From the NCBI RefSeq assembly GCF_003337235.1, contig NZ_QPJC01000016.1:1-64000 (forward strand): a DNA stretch of 64,000 bases, in the 5' to 3' direction. The position numbers and the translations under genes were made by a program. The notes under the pieces are model-generated. The model searched no databases. It saw only the letters and a list, made by a program, of their open reading frames with translations, and was not told where the DNA came from. Numbering within the stretch: position 1 is the first letter of the stretch; each line of letters opens with the position of its first letter. This stretch comes from Halopolyspora algeriensis (GTDB taxonomy: Bacteria > Actinomycetota > Actinomycetes > Mycobacteriales > Pseudonocardiaceae). Below are positions 18,023-26,541 of this stretch, piece after piece.

Positions 18023-18943
18023 TCAGCTCGTGATGTCCTTGCGGTGGAAGCGATACAGCGCGAGCAGCACGAACACCGTCGCATAGGCCATTCCCGCGAA
18101 TATCCCGCCTGCCGGTGCTGCCCACGCGACCTCGTTGCCGAGCAGGTCGAACCATGCGGTGGAGTGGTGTGTCGGCAGGTACCGTCGCAGTTCGCCGAGC
18201 GCGGTGGCCTCGTCGAGGATCTGCGAGCCGATCGCGACCACGACCGTCCCCCCGACGGCTCCGAGCGGCGCGTCGGTGGACACGCTGAGCCACAGGGCGA
18301 GACCGGCGATCCACATCAGGTGCACGGCGAGATAGACGACGGCACCGGCGAGGCGGACCACCCCGGCGGGAAAGGGCACGACCTCGCCGCCCGGGGCGTG
18401 CAGCGCGCCGCCGCCGTACCACCACACACCGACGACCAGCGCCACCACGGTCAGCAGCACAAGCCCGGCTGTGGTCAACAGCGTGGCCACGATTGCTTTT
18501 TGCCGCAGCAGCCTCGCGCGCGGAACCGGTGCGGCGAGCAGGTACCTCAGGCTCGACCACGATGCCTCACCTGCCACGGTGTCCCCGAAGAACAGCGCGA
18601 CCATCGCGATGAGCAGGACATTCGTGGCGATGAACAAGGTGAACACGGCGAAGTTCAGGCCGCTGGAGGTGGCGTTTTCGAGCAGGCTCTGTGTCTCGGT
18701 TCCACCACCGTCGCCGCCACCGCCGAGTTCGAAGGCCACCAGCAGGAACAACGGCAGCGCGGCGAGGAAGGCGAGCATCGATCGCGTTCGACGCCTCGTG
18801 AACTGGCGCCACAGCTCGACGGACACCGGCAGTGTCCGCTGGGCGTGGTAGCCGGCAGCGCTGCCGTCCGATCGGCCGCGGACGTCCCCACCTGCGGCTA
18901 CGTGGCCGGCCACCGGTTCCGGGGCCGTTTCGACGTCGTGCAT
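18023..18943 (-). CDS. ABC-2 type transporter permease
   Basis: 306 residues with a cytoplasmic N terminus and six predicted membrane segments (about 58-75, 95-120, 150-180, 205-230, 233-255, 280-297). ASWSSLRYLLAAPVPRARLLRQK is the amphipathic connector typical of ABC-2 permeases. Its ATG overlaps the stop of the preceding hydrolase-ATPase fusion gene by one base (TGATG), so the two products should form one transporter. Substrate unknown. Confidence 0.87.
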   Translation of the reverse strand: MHDVETAPEPVAGHVAAGGDVRGRSDGSAAGYHAQRTLPVSVELWRQFTRRRTRSMLAFLAALPLFLLVAFELGGGGDGGGTETQSLLENATSSGLNFAVFTLFIATNVLLIAMVALFFGDTVAGEASWSSLRYLLAAPVPRARLLRQKAIVATLLTTAGLVLLTVVALVVGVWWYGGGALHAPGGEVVPFPAGVVRLAGAVVYLAVHLMWIAGLALWLSVSTDAPLGAVGGTVVVAIGSQILDEATALGELRRYLPTHHSTAWFDLLGNEVAWAAPAGGIFAGMAYATVFVLLALYRFHRKDITS

Positions 18944-21900
18944 CAGCGCCGTTCCTCTCCGAGCAGTTGCAGGAAGGTGTCTTCACCTCGGCGCGGGCCG
19001 ACCCGGCTCACCGAAACACCGGCTTCCACCAGTGCGTTGACCGTGGTCGCAGCGGTGTGTCCGGCGAGCTCGACATGCACCGTGTCGCCGTCGGTTTCCA
19101 CGGATCCGATCCCTTCCAGTGAGCGCAGTGTCTCCGCGGCGTCGGCCGGTTCGTCCACTCGGAAGGTGATCCGGCCATCGGTGGCCAGCACATCCTCGAC
19201 ACACCCGGCCGTGGCCTGCCCGTCCCGATGTATGGCCACGACGTGAGTGCAGGTCTGTTCGATCTCGGTGAGCAGGCGGCTGGACAGCAGCACGGAGCGG
19301 CCCGCGGAGACGTAGTGCCGCAGCACCTCACGTATCCGTTCGCTCTGCGGGGAGTCCAGGCCGTTGGTGGGTTCGTCGAGGACGAGCAACTCCGGCATGC
19401 CCAGCATCGCCTGCGCGATGGCCAGGCGTTGCCGCATGCCGTGGTCGTAGGTACCGGCCGGTCGGCCCGCCGCCGATTCCAGCCCGGTGATGCGCAGGGC
19501 CTCCTCGAAACACGCGTGTTCCTCGGGCCTGCCGGTGGCTGCCCAGTGGGATTTGAGGTTGTCCATACCCGACAGGTGCGGCAGCAGGCCCGGGCTTTCC
19601 ACCAGAGCACCGACACGGGAGAGTACCGGTGAGCCGGGTGAGACCCGATGTCCGAACACGCGGATCTCACCGCGGTCGGGTCGGAACAACCCCAGCACCG
19701 TCCGAAGAACGGTGGTCTTACCGGCGCCGTTGACTCCGAGCAGACCCACGATCTGGCCACGCTCCACGCGCATCGACAGCTCCCGGACGACGGCTGCCTG
19801 GGAGCCACGGGACTTGGACAGCCCGGAGACCACCAGGGGAGTGTCGGCGAGGTCGGTGTCGATATCGGTGCCGAACCGTCTGAAGAGCGAGGTCACCCCC
19901 CATCCGAGTGCGATCACCAGCAGGATCGCCCCCATACCGGCCAGTGCCGGGAGAGGTGAGGAGGAGCTGGACGTTGTCGTGCCCTCGACCGAGGGCAGTG
20001 ACAGGGCACGCTTACCGGTGAGCCCGACGAGATGTACGGCCGGGGCGTCGGGTGTCGCGTAAGCACGGTCGGTGGTCGTCACCGCCAGTTGCAGGTGATG
20101 CCCGGTCTGCAGGGTGTGCACCACGCCGGGCAAGGCCACATCGACCTCGATCGGTGTGCCGTCGGAAGGAAGCTCGGTGATCCGCAGCGGCGCGGTGCCG
20201 TTGCCGATCAACTCGCGTTGCCCACCCGGTCCCACGTCGTAGAGCTTGGCGAACAGGACGGCTTCGCCCGTGCTCGCCTGTCCCGGTATGGAGGACACCG
20301 ACAGCCGGGTCTGCGGGACGCCGGTGATGAGTACTCGTTGGTCGACCGGGCTGGTCCGGAAGGTCGCCACCTGCTCCGAGGCGCCTCCGGTGGCCCGATC
20401 GTCGACCGCGCCGGCCGCGTCCGGTGCGGTATCGGTGGCGGACAGCGAACCGATCGAGGCGGTGCTGCCGCCGGGAGGGTTGATCACTCGAGCCGGCGCC
20501 CCGTACAACGGCAGTGAGCGGCGCCGGGTGGATTGCGTGGACAGACCCGGGTAGGCGGGGGCGACCACGGTGCGCGATGTGGCCTCTCCTGCCGCCTGCC
20601 GCCCTTCGACGACGTGGTACTCGAAGGCCGTGCCCGGATCGGGAGCCCGGGGCACGCCGGGACGCTGGAGGTGGTGGGCGAACCAGTCGCCCACGCGGGA
20701 CCACAGGGCAGGATCCGAGGCAACGTCGCCGTGCTCACCCGCGTACCAGACCATCTTGACCGTGCCGCCGGCCGCGGAGATCTGACGTGCGTTCGCGTCG
20801 GCCTGGGCAAGCCCGAACAGGGGGTCCTGCCGGTCCTGCACGAGCAACGTCGGCACGTTGATGTTGTCGGTCACGCTCGCGGGTGAGGCGGCGGCGAGCA
20901 GGTCGAGGGTTTGCCTGCTTGCTTTGCCGGTGCGAGCGAGCTCGGTGTAGGCGGCACAGACCTCGGCGATGAAGTTCCCGCAGATCGCGGACTCGAGATC
21001 CGGCCGGGAGGACATCGAGGTCTGAGGGTTCGAAGTCCCGAGGTCCGCGGCCGGAGCCGTGGAGCGAGGAATCGAGGGAGGAGTCGCCGGTGCGCTTTCC
21101 CGGGGTGCGAGCTCTTCGCGTGACGGGCTGGGAGATGCGGAGGGTTCGGCGTCGCGGGGGGTGTTCGCCGCGGCCGAACCACGGGTTCCTGCGGCGAAGA
21201 GCAGTGCCGCCCACGCCCGTTTGAACACTCCGTCATCGGCGAAGGAACCGCGCGCGGGCGTGTCCGAGGGGATCGGCTCGGGAGAGGCCGAGTTCGGCAG
21301 CAGCGCCTGCGTCAGGTCGTTGTAGGTCGTGATCGGCGCGATCGCATCGACCCGGGAGTCGGTTCCCGCCAGCAGCAAGCTCAGGGCACCGCCGTAGGAC
21401 ACACCCGCGACCCCGACGAGAGGATCGCCGGAGTCCTCGGTGACCACCTCGGGTTGCCGCGCGAGCCAGTCGAGGATCTGGCGGGCATCGGTGACTTCGT
21501 ACTCCGGCGCGTTCAACGCGATCTTGCCGGTGCTGCGACCGAAACCTCGCGAGGAGTAGGTCAGCACGGTGAAACCGCGTGTGGCCAGCTGCCGGGCGGG
21601 CCCGGCAAGACTGCTCTTGTCATCGCCGAACCCGTGGGAGAGCACGACGACGGGTGCGGGCGTTTCCGCCGGGGCATACAGCATCAGGTCGATCTGGACA
21701 CGCTGCTGTTGACCCGGGCCGTCCAGCACGTCGATCCGTACGTGCCTGCTGGTGATTCCCGGAGAAGCCGCCGCGGATCGCTCCTCGGTGGGCCACAGGA
21801 CGGCACCGGTGACGACGAGCACGACCAGGGCGAGGCAGACGAGCAGGAAGGTCCTGCGGAAACGGGGAATCGGACGCACGCGCCCGACAGTAGGTGACAT
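18943..21900 (-). CDS. Fusion of an exported S15-type alpha/beta hydrolase and an ABC ATPase
   Basis: 985 residues in one frame. Membrane segment 1 (about 17-36) is followed by an extracytoplasmic hydrolase related to X-Pro dipeptidyl-peptidases/CocE: nucleophile motif GVSYGGALS with S168, acid in QDRQDPLFG, histidine in AGEHGD, and a C-terminal beta-sandwich domain (about 440-630). Membrane segment 2 (ALAGMGAILLVIALGWGVTSLF, about 650-671) returns the chain to the cytoplasm. A full ABC ATPase follows: GLLGVNGAGKTT, signature-like YDHGMRQRLA, and Walker B LLVLDEPTNGLD. The permease gene overlaps its stop. The substrate may be a peptide or ester processed outside and linked to transport. A 100-residue Ser/Pro-rich insert sits at about 215-310. 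Confidence 0.88.
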   Translation of the reverse strand: MSPTVGRVRPIPRFRRTFLLVCLALVVLVVTGAVLWPTEERSAAASPGITSRHVRIDVLDGPGQQQRVQIDLMLYAPAETPAPVVVLSHGFGDDKSSLAGPARQLATRGFTVLTYSSRGFGRSTGKIALNAPEYEVTDARQILDWLARQPEVVTEDSGDPLVGVAGVSYGGALSLLLAGTDSRVDAIAPITTYNDLTQALLPNSASPEPIPSDTPARGSFADDGVFKRAWAALLFAAGTRGSAAANTPRDAEPSASPSPSREELAPRESAPATPPSIPRSTAPAADLGTSNPQTSMSSRPDLESAICGNFIAEVCAAYTELARTGKASRQTLDLLAAASPASVTDNINVPTLLVQDRQDPLFGLAQADANARQISAAGGTVKMVWYAGEHGDVASDPALWSRVGDWFAHHLQRPGVPRAPDPGTAFEYHVVEGRQAAGEATSRTVVAPAYPGLSTQSTRRRSLPLYGAPARVINPPGGSTASIGSLSATDTAPDAAGAVDDRATGGASEQVATFRTSPVDQRVLITGVPQTRLSVSSIPGQASTGEAVLFAKLYDVGPGGQRELIGNGTAPLRITELPSDGTPIEVDVALPGVVHTLQTGHHLQLAVTTTDRAYATPDAPAVHLVGLTGKRALSLPSVEGTTTSSSSSPLPALAGMGAILLVIALGWGVTSLFRRFGTDIDTDLADTPLVVSGLSKSRGSQAAVVRELSMRVERGQIVGLLGVNGAGKTTVLRTVLGLFRPDRGEIRVFGHRVSPGSPVLSRVGALVESPGLLPHLSGMDNLKSHWAATGRPEEHACFEEALRITGLESAAGRPAGTYDHGMRQRLAIAQAMLGMPELLVLDEPTNGLDSPQSERIREVLRHYVSAGRSVLLSSRLLTEIEQTCTHVVAIHRDGQATAGCVEDVLATDGRITFRVDEPADAAETLRSLEGIGSVETDGDTVHVELAGHTAATTVNALVEAGVSVSRVGPRRGEDTFLQLLGEERR

Positions 21901-22220
21901 ATGCGCTGCGAGGCGCCTTCACAGGCGAGGTAACACCGAGACGCTATGAATTGGATATCAAAGAGCAATCCGGCGGCCGCCTGAAGCGGTGTGTGGCGGC
22001 ATGCGTTCGTGTCGGGGCGTCGTGGCGCATGCTCATGTCCCTGTGGTCACGAACACGGTACCGGTGATCACCGTGGTGGCTGTCGTTCCCGTTACGGTGC
22101 ACAGTGCCCCTCGGCCGGCGTGGTGGCGTGGTGGTGGCGTCGGGCGATTCCACGGTGTCGATCATCACCCCGGGTGGTGCCCCGGAACGCGCATCGGTGA
22201 CAATCTTGGCCGGGTTGTTG
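21901..22220. other. Intergenic region between the hydrolase fusion and the riboswitch
   Basis: No gene is supported. The stretch must hold divergent promoters for the hydrolase fusion (minus) and for terC (plus). AATTGGATATCAAAG near 21952-21965 is AT-rich and may belong to the minus-strand promoter. A histidine-rich minus-strand frame here is not convincing. Confidence 0.4.
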
Positions 22221-22335
22221 GAGGGGAGTATTCCTTCGCGGCAGCATCGTCATCACGGAACTCTTCCTCCTGCGGACCAGGCTGGCGGGGCCCGGTGCTG
22301 TCGGCCGGCGTATCCGGTGGGAGAGACCTCCGGTC
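22221..22335 (+). ncRNA. Probable yybP-ykoY manganese riboswitch
   Basis: GGGGAGTA at 22223-22230, CGTCATCACGG near 22248-22258 and AGAGACCTCC near 22322-22331 match the conserved loops of yybP-ykoY aptamers, which sense Mn2+ and commonly precede TerC/Alx and Mn exporters. The closing stem pairs GGAGG (22220-22224) with CCTCC (22327-22331). The same strand, CCTCCGG (22327-22333), is exactly complementary to CCGGAGG (22354-22360) overlapping the terC ribosome-binding site. This gives a simple switch: ligand-stabilised closing stem frees the ribosome-binding site. Confidence 0.8.
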
Positions 22336-22366
22336 ACCGGCATGTGCCCTGAACCGGAGGAGATCG

Positions 22367-23377
22367 ATGGGTGTCGAGACGAACGTGCTGGCGCAGCAGG
22401 CCCAGGTGGACACGCTGAGCGTGCCGTGGTGGGTGTGGCTGGCCACGCTCGGCGGGCTGGCCGTGCTCCTGCTGCTCGACCTGGTCGTCGTCGACCGCAA
22501 GCCGCACGAGGTGACAACCGGCGAGGCCGCCAAGTGGGTGTCCTTCTACGTTGGCTGCGCGATCCTGTTCGGTATCGGAGTCTGGCTGTTCGGCAGCTAC
22601 CACTTCGCCGTCGAGTACTTCACCGGTTACATCACCGAGTATTCGTTGAGCGTGGACAACCTGTTCATCTTCATGGTGATCATGTCCAGTTTCGCGGTGC
22701 CCTCGATCCACCAGCATCGGGTACTGCTGATCGGTATCGTGCTCGCGCTGGTCATGCGCGGTGCTTTCATCGCCGTCGGCGCCCAGCTGATCTCGCGGTT
22801 CTCCTGGGTCTTTTTCATCTTCGGAGCGTTCCTCCTCTGGACCGCGGTCAGCATGGTCCGGAAGAAGGACGAGGACGAGCAGTACCAGGAGAACCGGGTC
22901 GTGCGCTGGGTGCGCAAGGCGTATCCGGTGACCGAGGACTATCACGGCACTCGGATGACGGTGAAGCTCGAGGGCAAGCGCTGGCTGACCCCGATGGCCG
23001 TGGTCATCGTCGCGATCGGCAGCGCCGACCTGCTGTTCGCGGTGGACTCCATCCCCGCGATCTTCGGTATCACCCAGGATGCGTTCCTGGTCTTCGCGGC
23101 CAACGCGTTCGCGCTGATGGGGCTGCGGCAGCTCTACTTCCTGCTGGGTGGGCTCGTGAACAAGCTGGTGTACCTGTCGGTGGGCCTGGCGGCGATTCTC
23201 GGGTTCATCGGCGCCAAGCTGATCATCCATGCGCTGCACGAATACCACCTGGTGCCCACCTGGCTGGAGATCGGCAACTTCCTGTCGCTGGGCGTGATCG
23301 TCGTGATACTCACCATTACCACCATCGCCAGCCTGGCGAAGTCGAAGAGGGACGAACAGGCCTTTCAGAACGGGTGA
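22367..23377 (+). CDS. terC: TerC/Alx-family membrane protein (probable Mn2+ exporter)
   Basis: 336 residues with about nine membrane segments. Family motifs are EYSLSVDNLFIFMVI and GSADLLFAVDSIPAIFGIT, each placing acidic residues (E and D) within the membrane; these form the presumed metal path in TerC/Alx proteins. The N-terminal extension (about 20 residues) is hydrophilic. ATG 22367 has CCGGAGGAG six bases upstream. Regulation by the preceding Mn2+ riboswitch fits a role in exporting excess manganese, perhaps to load exported enzymes. The older name, tellurite resistance, is not supported here. Confidence 0.9.
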   Translation: MGVETNVLAQQAQVDTLSVPWWVWLATLGGLAVLLLLDLVVVDRKPHEVTTGEAAKWVSFYVGCAILFGIGVWLFGSYHFAVEYFTGYITEYSLSVDNLFIFMVIMSSFAVPSIHQHRVLLIGIVLALVMRGAFIAVGAQLISRFSWVFFIFGAFLLWTAVSMVRKKDEDEQYQENRVVRWVRKAYPVTEDYHGTRMTVKLEGKRWLTPMAVVIVAIGSADLLFAVDSIPAIFGITQDAFLVFAANAFALMGLRQLYFLLGGLVNKLVYLSVGLAAILGFIGAKLIIHALHEYHLVPTWLEIGNFLSLGVIVVILTITTIASLAKSKRDEQAFQNG

Positions 23378-23419
23378 GCTCGTCCGGCGCCGGCAGTGGC
23401 CGGGTGGTGACGCCGCCCG

Positions 23420-24076
23420 TCAGTCCAGAAGGGTGTAGCCGAGTTCCGTGCAGATACGCCCCAGCGGCAGGTCGAGGCCGGGGTCGTCCAGGGGCAGCAG
23501 CACATCCGGTGCGTCCGGCAGCGCGCTGGCGCCGGGCGGGTCCCACAGGCACAGCGAGGGATTGCCCGCATCCATCGACGAGGGATACCAGAGTCCGTCG
23601 AGCTCGGGGTGGGCAGCCCGGATGCAGCGTGCCCATGCCTGGGTGCGTTCCTTGGGGCCGTTGTTGATCGCCTGTGACGCACCGGCCCGCGTGGGCCACA
23701 GCCCGGACAGGTCCAGCAGACGCAGGGTCCGCTTCGGCCGGAACACCACCAGCTGCGGAGCACGCGTCTTCCTGTCCACGGTCGATGTGGCCTGATACAC
23801 CTCGGCGATGCACGTGCGTACCGACAGCGAGAAGTACAGCACCCCGTGTTCCCGGGTGACCGTGGGGCCACCCTGGGCATGGGGCAGGTGCGGATCGAAC
23901 CGGGCGTGCGGCAGCGGACCCGCGTACCGGAAGGTGTCCCACTCCTGGGGATGGTTGCCCCCCGAGGTGAACACGCGAGCGAGCCGGGTCCCTGCGGGCA
24001 GTGCGATGACGTCTTCCGTACGCCGGAGCATCGCCTGCAGTGCCGCCGGCGCAGGCGGCTGAGGAAGCCGAGCCAT
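23420..24076 (-). CDS. RES-domain toxin (RES/Xre-type)
   Basis: 218 residues. RES domain: arginine in GTRLARVFTSGG, glutamate in RTCIAEVYQAT, and serine in LWYPSSMDAG, the three residues that name and build the active site. RES toxins such as MbcT of Mycobacterium tuberculosis degrade NAD+. The gene follows its probable antitoxin by 50 bases in the usual order. All three key residues are present, so activity is expected. It converges with terC. Confidence 0.85.
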   Translation of the reverse strand: MARLPQPPAPAALQAMLRRTEDVIALPAGTRLARVFTSGGNHPQEWDTFRYAGPLPHARFDPHLPHAQGGPTVTREHGVLYFSLSVRTCIAEVYQATSTVDRKTRAPQLVVFRPKRTLRLLDLSGLWPTRAGASQAINNGPKERTQAWARCIRAAHPELDGLWYPSSMDAGNPSLCLWDPPGASALPDAPDVLLPLDDPGLDLPLGRICTELGYTLLD

Positions 24077-24126
24077 GTGTGTCCTGGTCCGTGTGGTCGC
24101 CGGAGTTCCGATGCGGGAAGGGGTAC

Positions 24127-24711
24127 CTAGGCGGGAGTGCCGATGGTGGAGGCGAGATCGGCGACGCGCCGGGCGTTGCCACCGGCCATCAGCCACTCTC
24201 GCGGGCTCACCGGGCGGTCGCCGATGGCGAGGTCCTCCTGCGGTGTGGTCATGAAGTTCGCCACGACCAGGGCGGGCTGATCGCCGGGCAGCGCGGTCAG
24301 GACCGTTTCCAGGCCCGGGAGGACGTCGTTGTCGGTGAATTGCCATGCGGGCAGACGCCATCCACCGCGGCCCTTCCAGCCGATGAGGCGGCGCGCGGCG
24401 ACACGATGCCGGATGCGACTGGTGTCCACGCCCACACGGTCGGCGGCCTGAGCCACGGACAGCGCGGTGTCCCACAACACGGCTTGCTCGGCGACGGTCC
24501 GTGCTCGAGGGTCCTCTTCGCCGTCGTCGTAGGGCGCGAGGTCCAGACCGACTTCGGTCAGTGCCGCACGCTCGGATTCGGTAAAGCGTGCGGCGGGATC
24601 CTTCTGGGGTGGGGTGAGCCGGTTGGCGGCGTCCTCGACGAGGGAGAGAAACTCATCGGCCGTGACCTTCAGCCCAGCCCTGGCGAGCACCGTCTCCAGC
24701 GCGACTGTCAT
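24127..24711 (-). CDS. Xre/MbcA/ParS-type antitoxin of the RES pair
   Basis: 194 residues. A central helix-turn-helix lies at about 78-118 (SVAQAADRVGVDTSRIRHRV, then a GWKGRGGWRLPAW wing). The C-terminal part, FMTTPQEDLAIGDRPVSPREWLMAGG, resembles the ParS/MbcA toxin-binding segment. It is longer than MbcA (about 113 residues) because of the N-terminal region. Position directly upstream of the RES gene supports an antitoxin that also represses the operon. The start ATG at 24711 faces the divergent SDR gene. Confidence 0.75.
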   Translation of the reverse strand: MTVALETVLARAGLKVTADEFLSLVEDAANRLTPPQKDPAARFTESERAALTEVGLDLAPYDDGEEDPRARTVAEQAVLWDTALSVAQAADRVGVDTSRIRHRVAARRLIGWKGRGGWRLPAWQFTDNDVLPGLETVLTALPGDQPALVVANFMTTPQEDLAIGDRPVSPREWLMAGGNARRVADLASTIGTPA

Positions 24712-24805
24712 ACGCCCAGAATAACGCGTTCCGGCCTGCCGTGTGCGCAAGCGTGCGCACCCGTCTCCGTGATGTCCGGGGTTGACGAGACTCGGGGACG
24801 ACCCT

Positions 24806-24834
24806 TTGACTGTACGTACCGACTGGTCGGTCTT
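24806..24834 (+). promoter_or_regulatory. Promoter with TetR-type operator site 1
   Basis: TTGACT (24806-24811) is a good -35 box; no strong -10 follows (GGTCTT at 24829-24834 with 17-base spacing). Within it lies the perfect palindrome ACCGACTGGTCGGT (24818-24831). The same palindrome occurs before tetR, before the oxidoreductase at 27239 and, with one change, before the HAD gene at 39513. A repressor bound here would cover the promoter of the SDR genes. Confidence 0.75.
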
Positions 24835-24937
24835 GTCGGAAGTCGTGTCGGAAGTGCTGTGTGGTCGGCCTCGACGAGGGACGAGGTTCTGCGGTGCCGG
24901 GGACACAGCGATGTCTGTCGGGTGAGAAGGGGAGCGA

Positions 24938-25693
24938 ATGAGCAAGCGTTTCGACGGCCGGGTGGCGATCGTGACCGGTGCCAGCCGGGGGATCGGGTTC
25001 GCGATCGCCCAGCGGCTGGTGGCCGAGGGCGCCCAGGTGTGTCTCACGGCGCGCAAACCCGAGGCGCTCGACGAGGCGGTGGACAGCCTCGGCGGTGCCG
25101 AGCACGCGATCGCCGTGGCGGGCAAGGCCGACGACACCGAGCACCAGCAGGAGGCGGTCACTCGCACGCTGGAGACCTTCGGCCGGGTGGACATGCTGGT
25201 CAACAACACCGGGATCAATCCCGCCTACGGGCCGCTGATCGAACTCGACCACGGCGTCGCACGCAAGACGTTCGAGGTCAACGTGCTCGGTGCGCTGGCC
25301 TGGACCCAGCGGGTGCACCGTGCCTGGATGGCCGAGCACGGTGGAGCGGTGCTCAACGTGTGCTCGGTGGCCGGGCTCAAGCCCGCACCCGGCATCGGCT
25401 ATTACGGCGCGACCAAGGCCATGCTGACCCACATGACCCAGGAGCTGGCGGTGGAGCTCGGCCCCACCGTGCGGGTCAACGCCGTGGCCCCGGCCGTGGT
25501 GAAAACGCAGTTCGCCACGGCTCTCTACGAGAACAACGAGGACGAGGTCGCCTCCCAGTACCCGATGCAGCGTCTGGGGGTCCCGTCCGACGTCAGCGGT
25601 GCGGCGGCGTACCTGCTGTCGGAGGAGGCCTCCTGGGTGACCGGCCAGATCCTCACCCTGGATGGTGGCGTGGCCCTCACCGGAGGTGTCTGA
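24938..25693 (+). CDS. Short-chain dehydrogenase/reductase (FabG-like)
   Basis: 251 residues, classical SDR. NAD(P) motif TGASRGIGFA, NNTG structural motif (variant of NNAG), S143 and YxxxK with Y156 and K160. C-terminal LTLDGGVALTGG is typical of 3-oxoacyl reductases and 3-hydroxyacyl-CoA dehydrogenases. GGGGAGCGA precedes the ATG. The next SDR gene begins one base after its stop. The operator upstream places it in the regulon with the acyl-CoA dehydrogenase operon, suggesting an acyl-CoA hydroxyl or keto substrate. Confidence 0.9.
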   Translation: MSKRFDGRVAIVTGASRGIGFAIAQRLVAEGAQVCLTARKPEALDEAVDSLGGAEHAIAVAGKADDTEHQQEAVTRTLETFGRVDMLVNNTGINPAYGPLIELDHGVARKTFEVNVLGALAWTQRVHRAWMAEHGGAVLNVCSVAGLKPAPGIGYYGATKAMLTHMTQELAVELGPTVRVNAVAPAVVKTQFATALYENNEDEVASQYPMQRLGVPSDVSGAAAYLLSEEASWVTGQILTLDGGVALTGGV

Positions 25694-25694
25694 G

Positions 25695-26465
25695 ATGGAC
25701 TCGCTTGCCGATGCGGTGGTGGTGATCACCGGTGCCGGCAACGGCATCGGGGCGGCCATGAGCAGAAAGTTCGCGGCCCGGGGAGCGACCGTGGTGGTCA
25801 ACGACCTCGATGCGGATGCCGCCCGCCGCGTCGCGACCGAGGTCGGCGGCCTGGCGGTTCCCGGTGACGCGGCCGCCGACGAGGGTGTGCGTGCACTCGT
25901 CGACACGGCCCTCGGGCAGTACGGCCGGATCGACCTGTTCTGCGCGAACGCGGGTGTGGCCACCGCCGGGGGCCCGGAAACCTCCGACGAGCTGTGGGAC
26001 CGGACGTGGGAGATCAATGTGATGGCCCACGTCCGTGCGGCCCGCGCGGTGCTGCCGCACTGGCTGGAGCGCGGCAGTGGTCACTTCCTCGCCACCGTGT
26101 CGGCGGCGGGCCTGCTGACGATGCTCGGATCGGCGCCCTACTCGGTCACCAAGCACGCCGCGCTCGGCTTCGCCGAGTGGATGTCGGTCACCTATGCCGA
26201 CCGTGGCGTGACGGTTCAGGCGCTGTGCCCGCAGGGCGTGCGCACGGACATGCTCGAGGGCAGCGGGGAGGCGGGCCAACGTCTGCTGGCCGCCGAGGCC
26301 ATCGAGCCCGAGCAGGTGGCCGACACGGTCGTCGACGCGCTGGGTGACGAGCGGTTCCTGGTCCTGCCGCATGCCGAGGTCGCCCAGCGCTACGCTCAGC
26401 GGGCCGCGGATCCCGACCGGTGGCAGGCGGGGATGCGCAAGCTGCAACGCGGCCTCGAGCAATGA
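25695..26465 (+). CDS. Short-chain dehydrogenase/reductase
   Basis: 256 residues. TGAGNGIGAA cofactor motif, ANAG variant CANAGV, catalytic serine in ATVSAAGLL and YSVTK (YxxxK). ND after the second strand (VVVNDLDAD) suggests NAD(H) rather than NADPH, because Asp at this place binds the adenosine ribose. It starts one base after the previous SDR stop with GGAGGTG as ribosome-binding site. C-terminal part is helical and lacks the FabG-type ending, so the substrate differs from the first SDR. Confidence 0.9.
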   Translation: MDSLADAVVVITGAGNGIGAAMSRKFAARGATVVVNDLDADAARRVATEVGGLAVPGDAAADEGVRALVDTALGQYGRIDLFCANAGVATAGGPETSDELWDRTWEINVMAHVRAARAVLPHWLERGSGHFLATVSAAGLLTMLGSAPYSVTKHAALGFAEWMSVTYADRGVTVQALCPQGVRTDMLEGSGEAGQRLLAAEAIEPEQVADTVVDALGDERFLVLPHAEVAQRYAQRAADPDRWQAGMRKLQRGLEQ

Positions 26466-26476
26466 GAAGATACGAA

Positions 26477-26490
26477 ACCGACCGGTCGGT
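26477..26490 (+). promoter_or_regulatory. TetR-type operator site 2, before tetR
   Basis: ACCGACCGGTCGGT is a perfect 14-base palindrome 51 bases before the tetR ATG and 11 bases after the SDR stop. It implies autoregulation of tetR. Confidence 0.8.
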
Positions 26491-26541
26491 GCCCCGAAGA
26501 GGGTGATACGAGACGGACACCGCGAAGGCAGGAGGGCGACA

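Noticed and set aside
21944-22168. Histidine-rich 74-residue minus-strand frame near the Mn riboswitch
   Set aside because: Tempting as a metal-binding peptide, but it has no clear ribosome-binding site, its histidines follow GTG/CAC-rich DNA, and it lies in the expected promoter region.
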